Positions 8,985 to 18,404 of a stretch of 35,794 bases of DNA are shown here, piece by piece. Under the pieces are notes generated by a model. That model was not told the origin of the DNA. It ran no database searches and saw only the letters and a list, made by a program, of their open reading frames with translations. The DNA is taken from positions 1 to 35,794 of the forward strand of contig CAZXBG010000017.1 of NCBI GenBank assembly GCA_964638865.1, in the 5' to 3' direction. The translations under genes were made by a program, and so were the position numbers. The stretch comes from UBA7236 sp964638865. Its GTDB lineage: Bacteria; Bacteroidota; Bacteroidia; Chitinophagales; BACL12. Within the stretch, counting starts at the first letter, position 1. Each line of letters opens with the position of its first letter.

Positions 8985-9106
8985 TTTCAACCGGTTATTG
9001 TCCTAAACGTAAAATTGTATGAAAAATTTTACCGGACAAAGGTAAGGCAAAGCAGGTTGCCGAAGAAAGGCAAAAAATACCCCATAAGTATTCTTGTCCC
9101 AAGAAT

Positions 9107-9128
9107 AAAAACTCCAGTTGCAACTGGA
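9107..9128 (-). terminator. Intrinsic terminator downstream of lon
   Basis: Reading on the minus strand just after the lon stop, the perfect 16-bp palindrome TCCAGTTGCAACTGGA (9113-9128) is followed by G and five Ts. A second hairpin, TATTCTTG-TCC-CAAGAATA, lies right behind it at 9089-9107. Together they probably end lon transcription before the porQ promoter. Confidence 0.5.
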
Positions 9129-9150
9129 ACATAGAATGGAGACAATTCTC

Positions 9151-11583
9151 CTATCTTTTTCCTTTAACAGGTTTCTCCAACGCAATTTCAATCACTTCCA
9201 TCATGGTAGAAACATAATGAAATTTAACACCTTTAATATAGTCCTGATTTATTTCGAGAACATCTTTTTTATTTGTTTTGCACATGATGATCTCTTTTAT
9301 ACCCATACGTTTTGCGGCCAAAACTTTTTCCTTAATTCCACCAACAGGTAAAACTTTTCCTCGAAGGGTTATTTCACCTGTCATGGCAAAATATTGTTTT
9401 ACCTTTCTTCCGGTAAATGCAGAAACAAGTGAGGTTAACATGGTTATTCCCGCGCTTGGGCCATCTTTTGGAATTGCACCTTCCGGAACATGCACGTGAA
9501 TATTTGTTGTTTCAAAAACCTCCGGTTTAATGCCAAGTTGTGGAGCATGCGAACGAATATAACTCAATGCAGTAGATGCACTTTCTTTCATTACATCGCC
9601 GAGATTTCCGGTAAGTTGTAAGGTGCCTTTTCCTGTACTTAATGAACTTTCAATATATAATACATCTCCACCCACAGAAGTCCAGGCCAATCCGATAACA
9701 ACACCGGGAGGATTTATTTCAAAAATAGAATCCTTATCAAATTTAGTAGGGCCTAATATTTTTTCAATATCGGCAGGTTTAATGGCTTTATTATATTTTT
9801 CTTTGGTAACCACAGATTTTGCAACACGACGCATAACGGAGGCTATCTGCCTGTCAAGATCGCGCACACCGCTTTCGCGTGTATAATCCTGAATTATTTT
9901 TTGTAGGGCAGCATCATTTATAGCAACATCTTTTTGTTTTAATCCGTGTTCTTTTCGTTGTTTTGGTACGAGATGTCTGTTCGCAATTTGCACCTTTTCT
10001 TCCCCGGAATAGCCACTTACATAAATTATTTCCATCCTGTCGCGCAGGGCAGGCTGAATGGTATTTAAATTATTTGCAGTAGCGATAAATAATACTTTGG
10101 AAAGATCGTATTCCAACTCTAAATAATTATCGTAAAAAGTACTGTTTTGCTCCGGATCCAATACTTCCAATAATGCACTTGATGGATCTCCTCTGAAATC
10201 GGTACCTACTTTGTCAATTTCATCCAAAATAAATACCGGATTACTTGATTTTACTCTTTTTATAGATTGCACAACACGCCCGGGCATTGCTCCGATATAA
10301 GTTTTTCTATGTCCGCGAATTTCACTTTCGTCATGTAATCCGCCCAAACTCATGCGCACATATTTTCTTCCCAAAGCCTTTGCCAGTGATTGTCCCAGTG
10401 ATGTTTTTCCAACACCCGGAGGGCCAACCAAACACAATATCGGCGATTTCATATCCCCTTTTAATTTTAATACTGCGAGATATTCCAATAATCTTTCCTT
10501 CACTTTTTCCAAACCAAAATGATCTTCATCCATTATTGTTTTAGCATTTTTAAGATCGAAATTATCTACCGTAAATTCGTTCCAGGGAAGTTCCAAAAGC
10601 ATTTCAATATAATTGGTGATAACACCATATTCGGCAGCATTCGGATTTATTCGCTGTAACTTTTCCATCTCCTTTGAAAATACTTCCTGAACATTTTTAT
10701 TCCATTTTTTTTCTGTAGCTCTGAGTTTATACCTTTTAACTTCCTCTTCCTGTGCATTTCCTCCTAACTCCTCCTGAATGGTTCGCATTTGCTGATTCAG
10801 AAAATAATCGCGTTGTTGTTTGTCAAGATCAGTACGCACTTTATTCTGAATTTTATTTTTTAATTCCAACATTTGCAATTCATTGTTCAAATGATCTAGA
10901 ATTAATTGGGCACGTGCATGCAGATCGTCGGTCTCTAATAATTTTTGTTTGTCAGCAACATCAATTTGTAAATTAGAAGAAACAAAATGAATGAGGAAAA
11001 CCGGAGAATTAATATTTTTTAAAACTACTGTTGCTTCCTGAGGAATATTGGGCGATATTTTAATAATATTGGTTGCAAGATCCTTTATAGTGGAAACCAA
11101 TGCCGTAAATTCTTTTTTATCGTTGTGAATTTTGTCTTCGAGCAATGTTATTTTCGCTTGTAAAAAAGGTTCTTCTGTGGTGTATTCATTCACCACAAAT
11201 CGTTTTTTTCCCTGTATAATAACAGTGGTACTACCATCCGGCATTTTTAATTGTTTGATAACACGCGCAATTGTTCCGGTTCTATGGATCTGCGAAATGT
11301 CAGGATCTTCAATACTGCCGTCCATTTGTGACAAAACGCCAATCAGCTTATTTCCTTTAAAAGCATTTTGTAAGGCTTTAATGGACTTTTCTCGCCCCAC
11401 GGTAATGGGTAAAACAACACCCGGAAACAAAACAGTGTTGCGCAAGGGCATTATGGCAATGGTATCAGGATAATCAATTTTAACCTGATCATCGTCCTCT
11501 TCCAACGACAAAATTGGCATAAACTCCACATCGTCATCAATCATGGGGGAAAACAAACTATCATCAAATCCGAATTCTTTCAT
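9151..11583 (-). CDS. lon: ATP-dependent Lon protease (endopeptidase La)
   Basis: Lon is the cytoplasmic AAA+ serine protease that degrades misfolded and regulatory proteins. From the ATG at 11583 the product has 810 residues, the usual Lon length, with an acidic leader (MKEFGFDDSLFSP) resembling other Bacteroidota Lons. The substrate-binding LAN domain starts at IMPLRNTVLFPGVVLPITVG. The AAA module has Walker A GPPGVGKTS and Walker B VFILDEIDKVG. The proteolytic domain has catalytic Ser in PKDGPSAGITM and Lys in VGGIKEKVLAAKR. The frame stays open upstream to 11730 with further ATGs at 11649 and 11685. The longer form would leave six bases to the divergent gene and no room for promoters, so I chose the shorter start. 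A TATATTTA element on the minus strand near 11655 could be its -7 box. Confidence 0.95.
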   Translation of the reverse strand: MKEFGFDDSLFSPMIDDDVEFMPILSLEEDDDQVKIDYPDTIAIMPLRNTVLFPGVVLPITVGREKSIKALQNAFKGNKLIGVLSQMDGSIEDPDISQIHRTGTIARVIKQLKMPDGSTTVIIQGKKRFVVNEYTTEEPFLQAKITLLEDKIHNDKKEFTALVSTIKDLATNIIKISPNIPQEATVVLKNINSPVFLIHFVSSNLQIDVADKQKLLETDDLHARAQLILDHLNNELQMLELKNKIQNKVRTDLDKQQRDYFLNQQMRTIQEELGGNAQEEEVKRYKLRATEKKWNKNVQEVFSKEMEKLQRINPNAAEYGVITNYIEMLLELPWNEFTVDNFDLKNAKTIMDEDHFGLEKVKERLLEYLAVLKLKGDMKSPILCLVGPPGVGKTSLGQSLAKALGRKYVRMSLGGLHDESEIRGHRKTYIGAMPGRVVQSIKRVKSSNPVFILDEIDKVGTDFRGDPSSALLEVLDPEQNSTFYDNYLELEYDLSKVLFIATANNLNTIQPALRDRMEIIYVSGYSGEEKVQIANRHLVPKQRKEHGLKQKDVAINDAALQKIIQDYTRESGVRDLDRQIASVMRRVAKSVVTKEKYNKAIKPADIEKILGPTKFDKDSIFEINPPGVVIGLAWTSVGGDVLYIESSLSTGKGTLQLTGNLGDVMKESASTALSYIRSHAPQLGIKPEVFETTNIHVHVPEGAIPKDGPSAGITMLTSLVSAFTGRKVKQYFAMTGEITLRGKVLPVGGIKEKVLAAKRMGIKEIIMCKTNKKDVLEINQDYIKGVKFHYVSTMMEVIEIALEKPVKGKR

Positions 11584-11735
11584 AAGCAAAGGCCATTTTC
11601 TGATACCCAATGGTAATTCACGGGCATATTCAACTCTTCCAATAGTCATGCCTTGTAAATATAAGACGGAAATAGACTCGAAAAACATGACAAAAAACGA
11701 AATTTTACTGACATTTTGATAGATTTGCATAAAAT

Positions 11736-12356
11736 ATGGTCGAGGTCCTTCTCTACAAAAAACTCTTCATTTATCTCCTTCCATTCAACTTTTTGGTAGG
11801 CGAATACAACCTTGGATTGCAGTACCGATTCAACGAGGAGTGGGCTTTTGACATAAATGCTGGATATATAAACGATATTGAAGGCACTTTTACGGCCGAG
11901 ACTTATGAGAATCTTCTGAACGCCGGGATTTTTTATTATTACGGCCCCTTTGCGAAATTTTCGATGTTATCGGTTATTCCCCGGGGACCAAACCCCTTAA
12001 AAACTGATTACAATCAGATGGAAGTTGCCTACAAATTTTTAAGTTTTGATGAACTTGATTTTGAGGATGAAAGTGAACAGGGCAAACTTTTTAACATAAC
12101 GGAATCCATGCATGCTATAAGTCTGTCGTGGAAAGTCGGCTACAACATAATTCCCAGAGATATTTTTGAGTTAAATGGTTTTTTGGGATTCGGATTGCAG
12201 GTGCGTTTTAAGAATACCCTTGTAAACAGTTATGGATATAATTACCACTCCGATCAATTTAATTTATTCGACCGAACCACATCCACACAGGTTGTTCCAC
12301 TTTTTCATTTGGGATTAAAAATTGGATTTAAGGCAGTTCAAAATATCCCTGACTGA
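11736..12356 (+). CDS. Hypothetical outer-membrane beta-barrel-like protein
   Basis: A 206-residue protein I cannot assign to a named family. It begins MVEVLLYKKLFIYLLPFNF, then LVGEYNLGLQYRF and WAFDINAGYI. This alternating aromatic pattern is typical of small outer-membrane barrel proteins of Bacteroidota. The N-terminus is a weak signal sequence, so the start or the leader may be unusual. A Bacteroidota-type -7 box, TAGATTTG, lies at 11720-11727. Transcription would then begin almost at the ATG, so either the mRNA is nearly leaderless or that box is not used. It heads a three-gene plus-strand set with the M48 protease 36 bp downstream. Confidence 0.6.
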   Translation: MVEVLLYKKLFIYLLPFNFLVGEYNLGLQYRFNEEWAFDINAGYINDIEGTFTAETYENLLNAGIFYYYGPFAKFSMLSVIPRGPNPLKTDYNQMEVAYKFLSFDELDFEDESEQGKLFNITESMHAISLSWKVGYNIIPRDIFELNGFLGFGLQVRFKNTLVNSYGYNYHSDQFNLFDRTTSTQVVPLFHLGLKIGFKAVQNIPD

Positions 12357-12392
12357 AATTAATTTCTTATCATTGCTTTCGAAATCGCTACC

Positions 12393-14633
12393 TTGAAGAA
12401 AAAAATACTCCTCCCCTTTCTGTTTGGATTCCTCATTATTAATTCTAACACTGCACAATCGATTGATTTTGAGCAGTTCAGGAGTTTGCGTTCAGCCGGA
12501 ACAGTACCGGAAGATTTTACTAAACTTTCTTCCGAAAAATTTCAGGAAGACCGGGAGAATATTTCCACGGGTAGTTCCAGCGAAAGAAGAGATCAGGAAA
12601 CATTTTTATTGGAATCCAATTTTTTAATGGATGATATTTTGCACAGTGGAAGGGTAATTTTTGGTGATCCGGTGACCAACTATTTAAATGAATTAAAAGA
12701 TATCATTTTTGAGGATAATGCCGAAACGAGAGAGAGTATCAGGATTTACACCCTGCTGTCAAACGAAGTGAATGCTTTTACTTCCGACAATGGAATCGTA
12801 TTGGTATCTACAGGCTTACTAGCCCAGGTGGAAAACGAGGCCCAAATAGTATTTATACTTTGCCATGAATTCAACCATTATATTAAAAAACACGCTATCA
12901 ACAATTATGTAGAGAATCAAAGAATTGAACGTGGATCCGGAATTTACAGAAGTTTAGGTGCCGGTGAAGTTGATCTGGAGAAATTCCGGTATTCAAAAGA
13001 ATTGGAAAGTGAGGCGGATGATCTTGGACTTTATTTATTTAAAAAAACAAACTACAGTATTGCTGAAGCTCAAGGTGTATTTGATGTGCTGTTATATTCC
13101 TATCTTCCCTTTGATGAGGTAGAATTTGATACTACTTTTTTTGATGATGAATCCTATAATTTTCCTCAGCAATATTTTACAGATACTGTGAGCACCATTA
13201 CTGCGGAAGAAGATTACGATGATGAAGAAAGTACGCATCCAAATATTAAAAAAAGAAGAGATGCGATGTTAATCGCTGCAAAAAAAATAAAAGAGGAAGG
13301 CCGCCAAACATTTATTGTTGGGGAAGAAAAATTCAGATACATTCAAAAATTATGCAGGTATCAGGGCTGTGAAATTTATTTGAGTGATATCGAATATGAA
13401 GATGCAATTTATCAGGCCTATTTATTATTGCTTGAGGATTCTACAAACCAATATCTTAAAAATGTGATCACCCAGGCACTTTATGGATTAAGTATGTATC
13501 ACAATGCAGATGCTACTCCCGATTGGCACAGGTATTATAAAAAAGTAGAAGGTAATTCACAACAGGTATTTTATTTTATGTATAAAATACCGGAGTATGA
13601 CCTTAATATACTTGCATTAAAACACGCATGGGAGTCGCATCTCGCCAATCCTGAAAACAAACAAATGAATGATATTTGTGTACAATTGGCAAAGGAACTT
13701 GTAACTAAAAATGATGCTTTACTCTCCAGTTTTTACGACGAACAAAGAATTAAGACTTTGGAAGTTAAATCGAAAATAGAAGAAAATGACACTATTACTA
13801 CTGAAAAAATTGAAGAACCAAAAATTGAAAAAGTAAAAACAAAGTACGATAAGATCAAAAAGGAAACTCCGGAAGTGGAAGAAAAAAAGGAACAAAATAG
13901 CACCTATTGGAAATATGCCTTTGTAGATTATATGCGCGACCCCGACTTTAGGAATCTTTTTGATATTGAAAAGGAAGTTGAGATAGAAGATTCAAATTAT
14001 AAATCGAAAAAATCGAAAATAGAATATAATCTGGGTGTAAATGAGATTGTGGTAGTTGATCCGGTATATGTTAGTATAGATGAAAGAAGTAAAAATCCGG
14101 TAGAATATGAAGCAGCAGAAAGTGCAAGATTGGAATTAAAGGATAAAATTTTTACGAGTGCAGAAAAACTCGATCTAAAAGTAGAATATGTAGATCACAA
14201 TGGCATCGCACCCAACGACGCTGAAACCTTTAACGACCTTGCCCTGCTCAACCGATGGATTAGCGAAAAACTAGATCATCTGGATGAGGATGTTGATATG
14301 ATAAATACGACAAATGATGAATTTGCCGAACTTGCAACTAAATATAATATTGACAATTTTGCATGGATGGGAATTATTGCCTTCCGTGAAAGGGAAAAAT
14401 ATATTGGTGGTAAGATCGTATTGTGTTTATTTTATCCCGCTGCTCCATTCTTAATTTACGATATGATAAAACCCAATTTCAATACCTTTTATTTTACATT
14501 GGTTGTAAACAGCAAAACCGGACTGGTTGAAATGCAGTATTTTAATAAAACAAAGGTGAATGACAATGAATCAAGTCAAAACAGCAATATCTATTATATG
14601 CTTCAACAAATAAAAACAAAACATAAAAAATGA
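12393..14633 (+). CDS. Exported M48-family zinc metalloprotease with large C-terminal extension
   Basis: This 746-residue protein has the M48 zinc site HEFNH at residues 158-162 (FILCHEFNHYIKKHA) and the downstream ESEAD motif at about 205-209, which supplies the third ligand. SDNGIVLVSTGLL just before it is the usual M48 strand. The start is a TTG at 12393. It is accepted because the signal peptide (KKKILLPFLFGFLIINSNTAQ) follows directly and the next in-frame ATG is near residue 79. About 450 further residues follow the protease domain. They include a Lys/Glu-rich low-complexity linker (about 460-510) and a domain I do not recognise. The protein probably acts in the periplasm or at the outer membrane, like BepA-type M48 enzymes. 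It overlaps the next gene by ATGA. Confidence 0.85.
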   Translation: MKKKILLPFLFGFLIINSNTAQSIDFEQFRSLRSAGTVPEDFTKLSSEKFQEDRENISTGSSSERRDQETFLLESNFLMDDILHSGRVIFGDPVTNYLNELKDIIFEDNAETRESIRIYTLLSNEVNAFTSDNGIVLVSTGLLAQVENEAQIVFILCHEFNHYIKKHAINNYVENQRIERGSGIYRSLGAGEVDLEKFRYSKELESEADDLGLYLFKKTNYSIAEAQGVFDVLLYSYLPFDEVEFDTTFFDDESYNFPQQYFTDTVSTITAEEDYDDEESTHPNIKKRRDAMLIAAKKIKEEGRQTFIVGEEKFRYIQKLCRYQGCEIYLSDIEYEDAIYQAYLLLLEDSTNQYLKNVITQALYGLSMYHNADATPDWHRYYKKVEGNSQQVFYFMYKIPEYDLNILALKHAWESHLANPENKQMNDICVQLAKELVTKNDALLSSFYDEQRIKTLEVKSKIEENDTITTEKIEEPKIEKVKTKYDKIKKETPEVEEKKEQNSTYWKYAFVDYMRDPDFRNLFDIEKEVEIEDSNYKSKKSKIEYNLGVNEIVVVDPVYVSIDERSKNPVEYEAAESARLELKDKIFTSAEKLDLKVEYVDHNGIAPNDAETFNDLALLNRWISEKLDHLDEDVDMINTTNDEFAELATKYNIDNFAWMGIIAFREREKYIGGKIVLCLFYPAAPFLIYDMIKPNFNTFYFTLVVNSKTGLVEMQYFNKTKVNDNESSQNSNIYYMLQQIKTKHKK

Positions 14634-15442
14634 AAAGGAATTTGCTAAATCTGTTTTTTGTTTTGATTGCTTTAAATGGTATTACACAAAACCCTGGATA
14701 TATGGGCAGTAAGTGGGTAGTATACGGCTCAACAGCAATATCTCCTGCATTGAATAATAGATACCTCGATCTTGATCGCGAAGGCAATTCTTCTGTGAGC
14801 AACGTTAGCATTAATGCACGATTTGATATTTCTACGGATTATACTTTAAGTAAAGCTGTTGTTTTTGGTGGTTCTGTTAAACATATCACTACTAATATTC
14901 CTTATGCATATTACACAGTTGATTTAAACAATGCTATTTCCCCCTATGATGTTGCGAGTTATTTTGGAGATGTAAAACTAAACGCAAATTTTGCCAGCTT
15001 GTATATAAAATTTTATCCCTTTGGCAGAAGAGGTGTGATAGCACCGGTTGGGAATTATAATAAATTTGAATTAATAATTGGAATGATAGGAGGTAAAACA
15101 GGAGGCTGGTCATCCGATTTTTATGATCCAGAACTTTCACGTTATAACAATAATGGAGAATCATTAATTCTTCCGGAATTTTCAGATCTTAATTATCAAT
15201 TGGATGAAAAAGTTGTTGGTTTGGTCTATACTTTTGGAAATTCCTGGGCATTTACCGACAAATTGTTATTCGATTTCAGCACCCAATTTGGATGGTTAAT
15301 TGGAAGCAATATTTTTTCAGATATTTCACCATCCGACAATTCTGGTGAAGCAGAATCCACTTACGAGCAACAAGCCATAGATCGAGTGCAAGGTGCGTTC
15401 CTCATGAATTTTAATTTTGGAATTGGCTATTTTATTTTCTAA
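14630..15442 (+). CDS. Hypothetical exported, barrel-like protein coupled to the M48 protease
   Basis: The 270-residue product starts four bases inside the protease gene (ATGA overlap), so it is translated with it. Residues 1-20 form a signal peptide (MKRNLLNLFFVLIALNGITQ). The rest has alternating hydrophobic strands (FDISTDYTLSKAVVFGGSV, FASLYIKFYPFGRRG) and ends in an aromatic strand (NFNFGIGYFIF), as in outer-membrane barrels. I do not recognise a named family. The operon order barrel - M48 protease - barrel suggests envelope maintenance, by inference only. Confidence 0.65.
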   Translation: MKRNLLNLFFVLIALNGITQNPGYMGSKWVVYGSTAISPALNNRYLDLDREGNSSVSNVSINARFDISTDYTLSKAVVFGGSVKHITTNIPYAYYTVDLNNAISPYDVASYFGDVKLNANFASLYIKFYPFGRRGVIAPVGNYNKFELIIGMIGGKTGGWSSDFYDPELSRYNNNGESLILPEFSDLNYQLDEKVVGLVYTFGNSWAFTDKLLFDFSTQFGWLIGSNIFSDISPSDNSGEAESTYEQQAIDRVQGAFLMNFNFGIGYFIF

Positions 15443-15489
15443 AAAGTTATGGATATTAACCGATTGGCGAATTGAAACTCCAATTACAA

Positions 15490-17328
15490 TTATTTTTTAA
15501 CAATACTGAAATTTAAATGATCTCCTTCAACCTGCATATTTAAATAATAAATACCGGCAGAAATTTGAGTCATTTCAAATTCATACAAATTTTTTCCATT
15601 GTATAAATTCTGATCCACAACAAATATACTGTTGCCCAAAATATCGTTTAAAGTGATTAAAGCTTTTGTAGCATTTCCGGTATAATTTATTTCTAAATTG
15701 ATTTTATTATTTACAGGATTTGGAAATAAAATAACTGATTCAATATCTTCCATTTCATATATTGGTGTCAGAACAATACTTATTTCTTCGCTCCACACAC
15801 TACATGCATTTGCATCTGTGACAAACACCGAATAAATTCCATTTTCTGTTGCAGTATAAGAAATGGCGTCTGCACCAGGAATAACAACACCATTTAAATA
15901 CCATAACCAGGTTGTACCGATATCGGCAGTTAAAATATTTCCCGATACTGCAATATTTACCACAAATGCAGGTATGTCATTAACAGTAACCGTTGCACTT
16001 CTTTCACAACCACTATTATCAGTAACAACTACTGTGTAAATTCCAGGTGTAAGTCCGCTAATATCTTCCGTTGTTGATCCGTCAGTCCAATCATAAATGT
16101 ATGGCTCTTCTCCTGCAGTTGCAGTAAGATCAACCTCGCCATCATTTACTCCGCAATAATAATCTGTAACGGAAGTGGCGATCATAAAATCTCCACAAGC
16201 ATCGGTTATGTGATAAATTATTCCCGCGTCATAATCGGCACAATACATTTCAGCATTAATATCTTCTCCAAAGGAGGAGACAAAAGGTTTTATGTCATCC
16301 ATTCGCGAATATATCCACGGCAATCCGCCATCGGCATTTACTCTCCACCAATTTCCGGAAACATAATCGGCAGCTAAATAATATCCGTACATTCCTGGAA
16401 ATTCATCTCCGCGATAAACAAATCCTCCCGAAATACTAAATCCTCCTGTAGTATAATTATGCGGATAATCTAAAATTGGAAATATATAGGTAGAATCAGC
16501 ATCACATTCATCGGTATCGAATTCCGAAAATCCCTCATAACATTTCCAGCCATAATTATGACCTCCGCTTCCTGCGAGTTCATAATTAATTTCTTCATGC
16601 AGGTTTTGCCCAACATCACCGATCCACATATTTCCATTAAGCCTGTCAAAACTAAACCGCCATGGATTTCTATACCCTATGGCCCAAATTTCAGGAAGAG
16701 TATCCGTTGCCGTTGCAAAAGGATTATCGGCGGGAATTGCATATGGTGTTGCAGCATCCACATCGATCCTGTGCATTTTACCTAACTTATTTTCCGGATT
16801 TTGCGCCCGGTCACCAGGGTCGCCTGCAGATCCACCATCTCCTAAACCAATATATAAATATCCATCATCACCAAATTTTATACAACCACCATTATGATTG
16901 GTAAATGGTTGATCGGCTGTAAAAATTATGAGTTCAGAGGCTATATCAGCACTGTCGGGGTTCGCAGCACTTACCGTAAATCGGGAAACAACAGTATTGC
17001 CGTCCAGATCAATGTAGTTCACATAAAAATATCCATTGCTCGAGTAGTCAGGATGAAAGGCAAGTCCCAATAAACCTTGTTCCTGATAACCTGATTCTAT
17101 CTGTTCATTAATATCCAAAAAGTAGTTTGGAAAAACATTTCCCAACATATCCGCGATCTTAATATAACCAATACGCTCCACCACAAACATGCGATCGTCG
17201 CCTGCATTTGTAATATCAACAGGATAAATAAATCCAGCCGCAAATTCCTCCAAAACTATGGTGGGCTGGGCTTTCAGCGAACTAAACCAAAAACAAACCA
17301 GCGCGATGATTAGTATCCTGCATTTCAT
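15490..17328 (-). CDS. Second secreted glucose/sorbosone dehydrogenase-like protein with SprB-type repeat and T9SS domain
   Basis: This 612-residue protein has the same layout as the gene at 4345-6174: signal peptide (ending SSLKAQP), GSDH propeller (about 21-375), SprB-like repeat (about 381-450; WTDGSTTEDISGL, PGIYTVVVTDNSGC), Ig-like segment (WLWYLNG) and T9SS sorting domain from about 531 (LFPNPVNN). Propeller motifs include GLLGLAFHPDY, CIKFGDDGYLYIGLGDGG and IWAIGYRNPWRFSFD. The likely role is periplasmic or surface oxidation of sugars or aldoses, which is unproven. The two genes are clearly paralogous by domain order and shared motifs, but diverged. It converges with the plus-strand envelope operon; no strong terminator is visible in the 47-bp gap. 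Confidence 0.88.
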   Translation of the reverse strand: MKCRILIIALVCFWFSSLKAQPTIVLEEFAAGFIYPVDITNAGDDRMFVVERIGYIKIADMLGNVFPNYFLDINEQIESGYQEQGLLGLAFHPDYSSNGYFYVNYIDLDGNTVVSRFTVSAANPDSADIASELIIFTADQPFTNHNGGCIKFGDDGYLYIGLGDGGSAGDPGDRAQNPENKLGKMHRIDVDAATPYAIPADNPFATATDTLPEIWAIGYRNPWRFSFDRLNGNMWIGDVGQNLHEEINYELAGSGGHNYGWKCYEGFSEFDTDECDADSTYIFPILDYPHNYTTGGFSISGGFVYRGDEFPGMYGYYLAADYVSGNWWRVNADGGLPWIYSRMDDIKPFVSSFGEDINAEMYCADYDAGIIYHITDACGDFMIATSVTDYYCGVNDGEVDLTATAGEEPYIYDWTDGSTTEDISGLTPGIYTVVVTDNSGCERSATVTVNDIPAFVVNIAVSGNILTADIGTTWLWYLNGVVIPGADAISYTATENGIYSVFVTDANACSVWSEEISIVLTPIYEMEDIESVILFPNPVNNKINLEINYTGNATKALITLNDILGNSIFVVDQNLYNGKNLYEFEMTQISAGIYYLNMQVEGDHLNFSIVKK

Positions 17329-17409
17329 ATATTCAAATTTTTTCTAAAGATACGGGTAAGCTTGCTTGAGTGAATGTAATCTTTGGGTAAAATTTGTTAT
17401 TAAATATGT

Positions 17410-17439
17410 TTGTATATACAGAAATAGTTGTTACTTTAG
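17410..17439 (+). promoter_or_regulatory. Promoter of the Omp28-like lipoprotein gene
   Basis: TTG at 17410-17412, a 19-bp spacer, then TACTTTAG at 17432-17439. This matches the Bacteroidota consensus TTG / TAnnTTTG with one mismatch in the -7 box. The start codon is 32 bp downstream. Confidence 0.5.
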
Positions 17440-17470
17440 TATCGGATTTAAAAACCAATAATTCACCAAT

Positions 17471-18319
17471 ATGAAAAAAATTCTAGTAATAGCCATAGCC
17501 GTAACATCGGTATTTGCTATCTCCTCTTGTGCTAAAGACCGTATAAACGGTTGCACAGACCCTTTTTCTATTAACTATAACCCAACTGCAACTGATGATG
17601 ACGGTTCATGTTTTGTTCCTTCCAGTCAGAAACGTGCATTAATGGGTGATTTTACAGCAACCTGGTGCCCTTATTGCGGCCAGTGGGGCGGACCTGAATT
17701 TGATGAAGCCATCGGATTATCAGGATCTAATGCTATTGCTCTATCTATTCATAATACAGATGAACTTACCTCTGATGAATCTACTGCATTAACAGATTAT
17801 TATGGCGCAGAAGGAATTGTTGGTGGATATCCTACTTTGTATGTTTGGAATCAAACATCTTTTTCTGACGGAGCTGCGGGTGCAGGTGCTGTTACTTCTG
17901 AGATCTCTGCAGGGCCGGCTGAGGCTGGAGCTGTTGCAGGATTGACTGATAACGGAACCTCTATTACCTTATCCGTAAGTGCAAAAATGTTTGCTGATGT
18001 AACCGGCGATTATTTTGTTGCTGCTTACTTAATGGAAAATGGAGTTGTTGCTGAACAACAAGTTGCAGGAGCTACTCCTCCATCTGATCCAAATTGGGTT
18101 CACAACCATTTGATCCGCGTATCATCTAATGGCAGTGCATGGGGAGAACAATTTATTTTTGGAGCTGGCGTAAATGGTCAGGCCTTTACCAAAACCTACC
18201 AAATTGTTAAGGATGGTGATTGGAAAGTTGAAAATATGTATTGTGTTGCTATAGTTTGGAAATATGATTCTGCTACAGAAAAATATACCTACGTAAATGC
18301 ACAAGAAACACATTTATAA
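17471..18319 (+). CDS. Omp28-related lipoprotein with thioredoxin-like CxxC motif
   Basis: The 282-residue product has a lipoprotein signal peptide with the lipobox Cys at residue 20 (FAISSC). Next comes a short Cys-bracketed module, GCTDPFSINYNPTATDDDGS, a motif often seen in secreted Bacteroidota proteins. From residue 60 there is a thioredoxin-like start, FTATWCPYCG, with CPYC at 66-69, as in the Omp28 family. The C-terminal half is strand-rich and probably Ig-like. It should be an outer-membrane-anchored lipoprotein. Redox activity is possible from the CxxC but not established. It has its own promoter (17410) and a strong terminator (18338). Confidence 0.83.
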   Translation: MKKILVIAIAVTSVFAISSCAKDRINGCTDPFSINYNPTATDDDGSCFVPSSQKRALMGDFTATWCPYCGQWGGPEFDEAIGLSGSNAIALSIHNTDELTSDESTALTDYYGAEGIVGGYPTLYVWNQTSFSDGAAGAGAVTSEISAGPAEAGAVAGLTDNGTSITLSVSAKMFADVTGDYFVAAYLMENGVVAEQQVAGATPPSDPNWVHNHLIRVSSNGSAWGEQFIFGAGVNGQAFTKTYQIVKDGDWKVENMYCVAIVWKYDSATEKYTYVNAQETHL

Positions 18320-18337
18320 GAATATTGAATAACTTGA

Positions 18338-18372
18338 AAAAAACCCTCCGGAATTATTACGGAGGGTTTTTT
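18338..18372 (+). terminator. Intrinsic terminator of the Omp28-like gene
   Basis: A 13-bp stem (AAAAAACCCTCCG / CGGAGGGTTTTTT) with a 9-base loop ends in a T run, 18 bp after the lipoprotein stop. It is the clearest terminator in the window. It ends only 32 bp before the next start codon. Confidence 0.85.
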
Positions 18373-18404
18373 ATTTGATGGATTTTAATCGAATATTATA
18401 TTTA

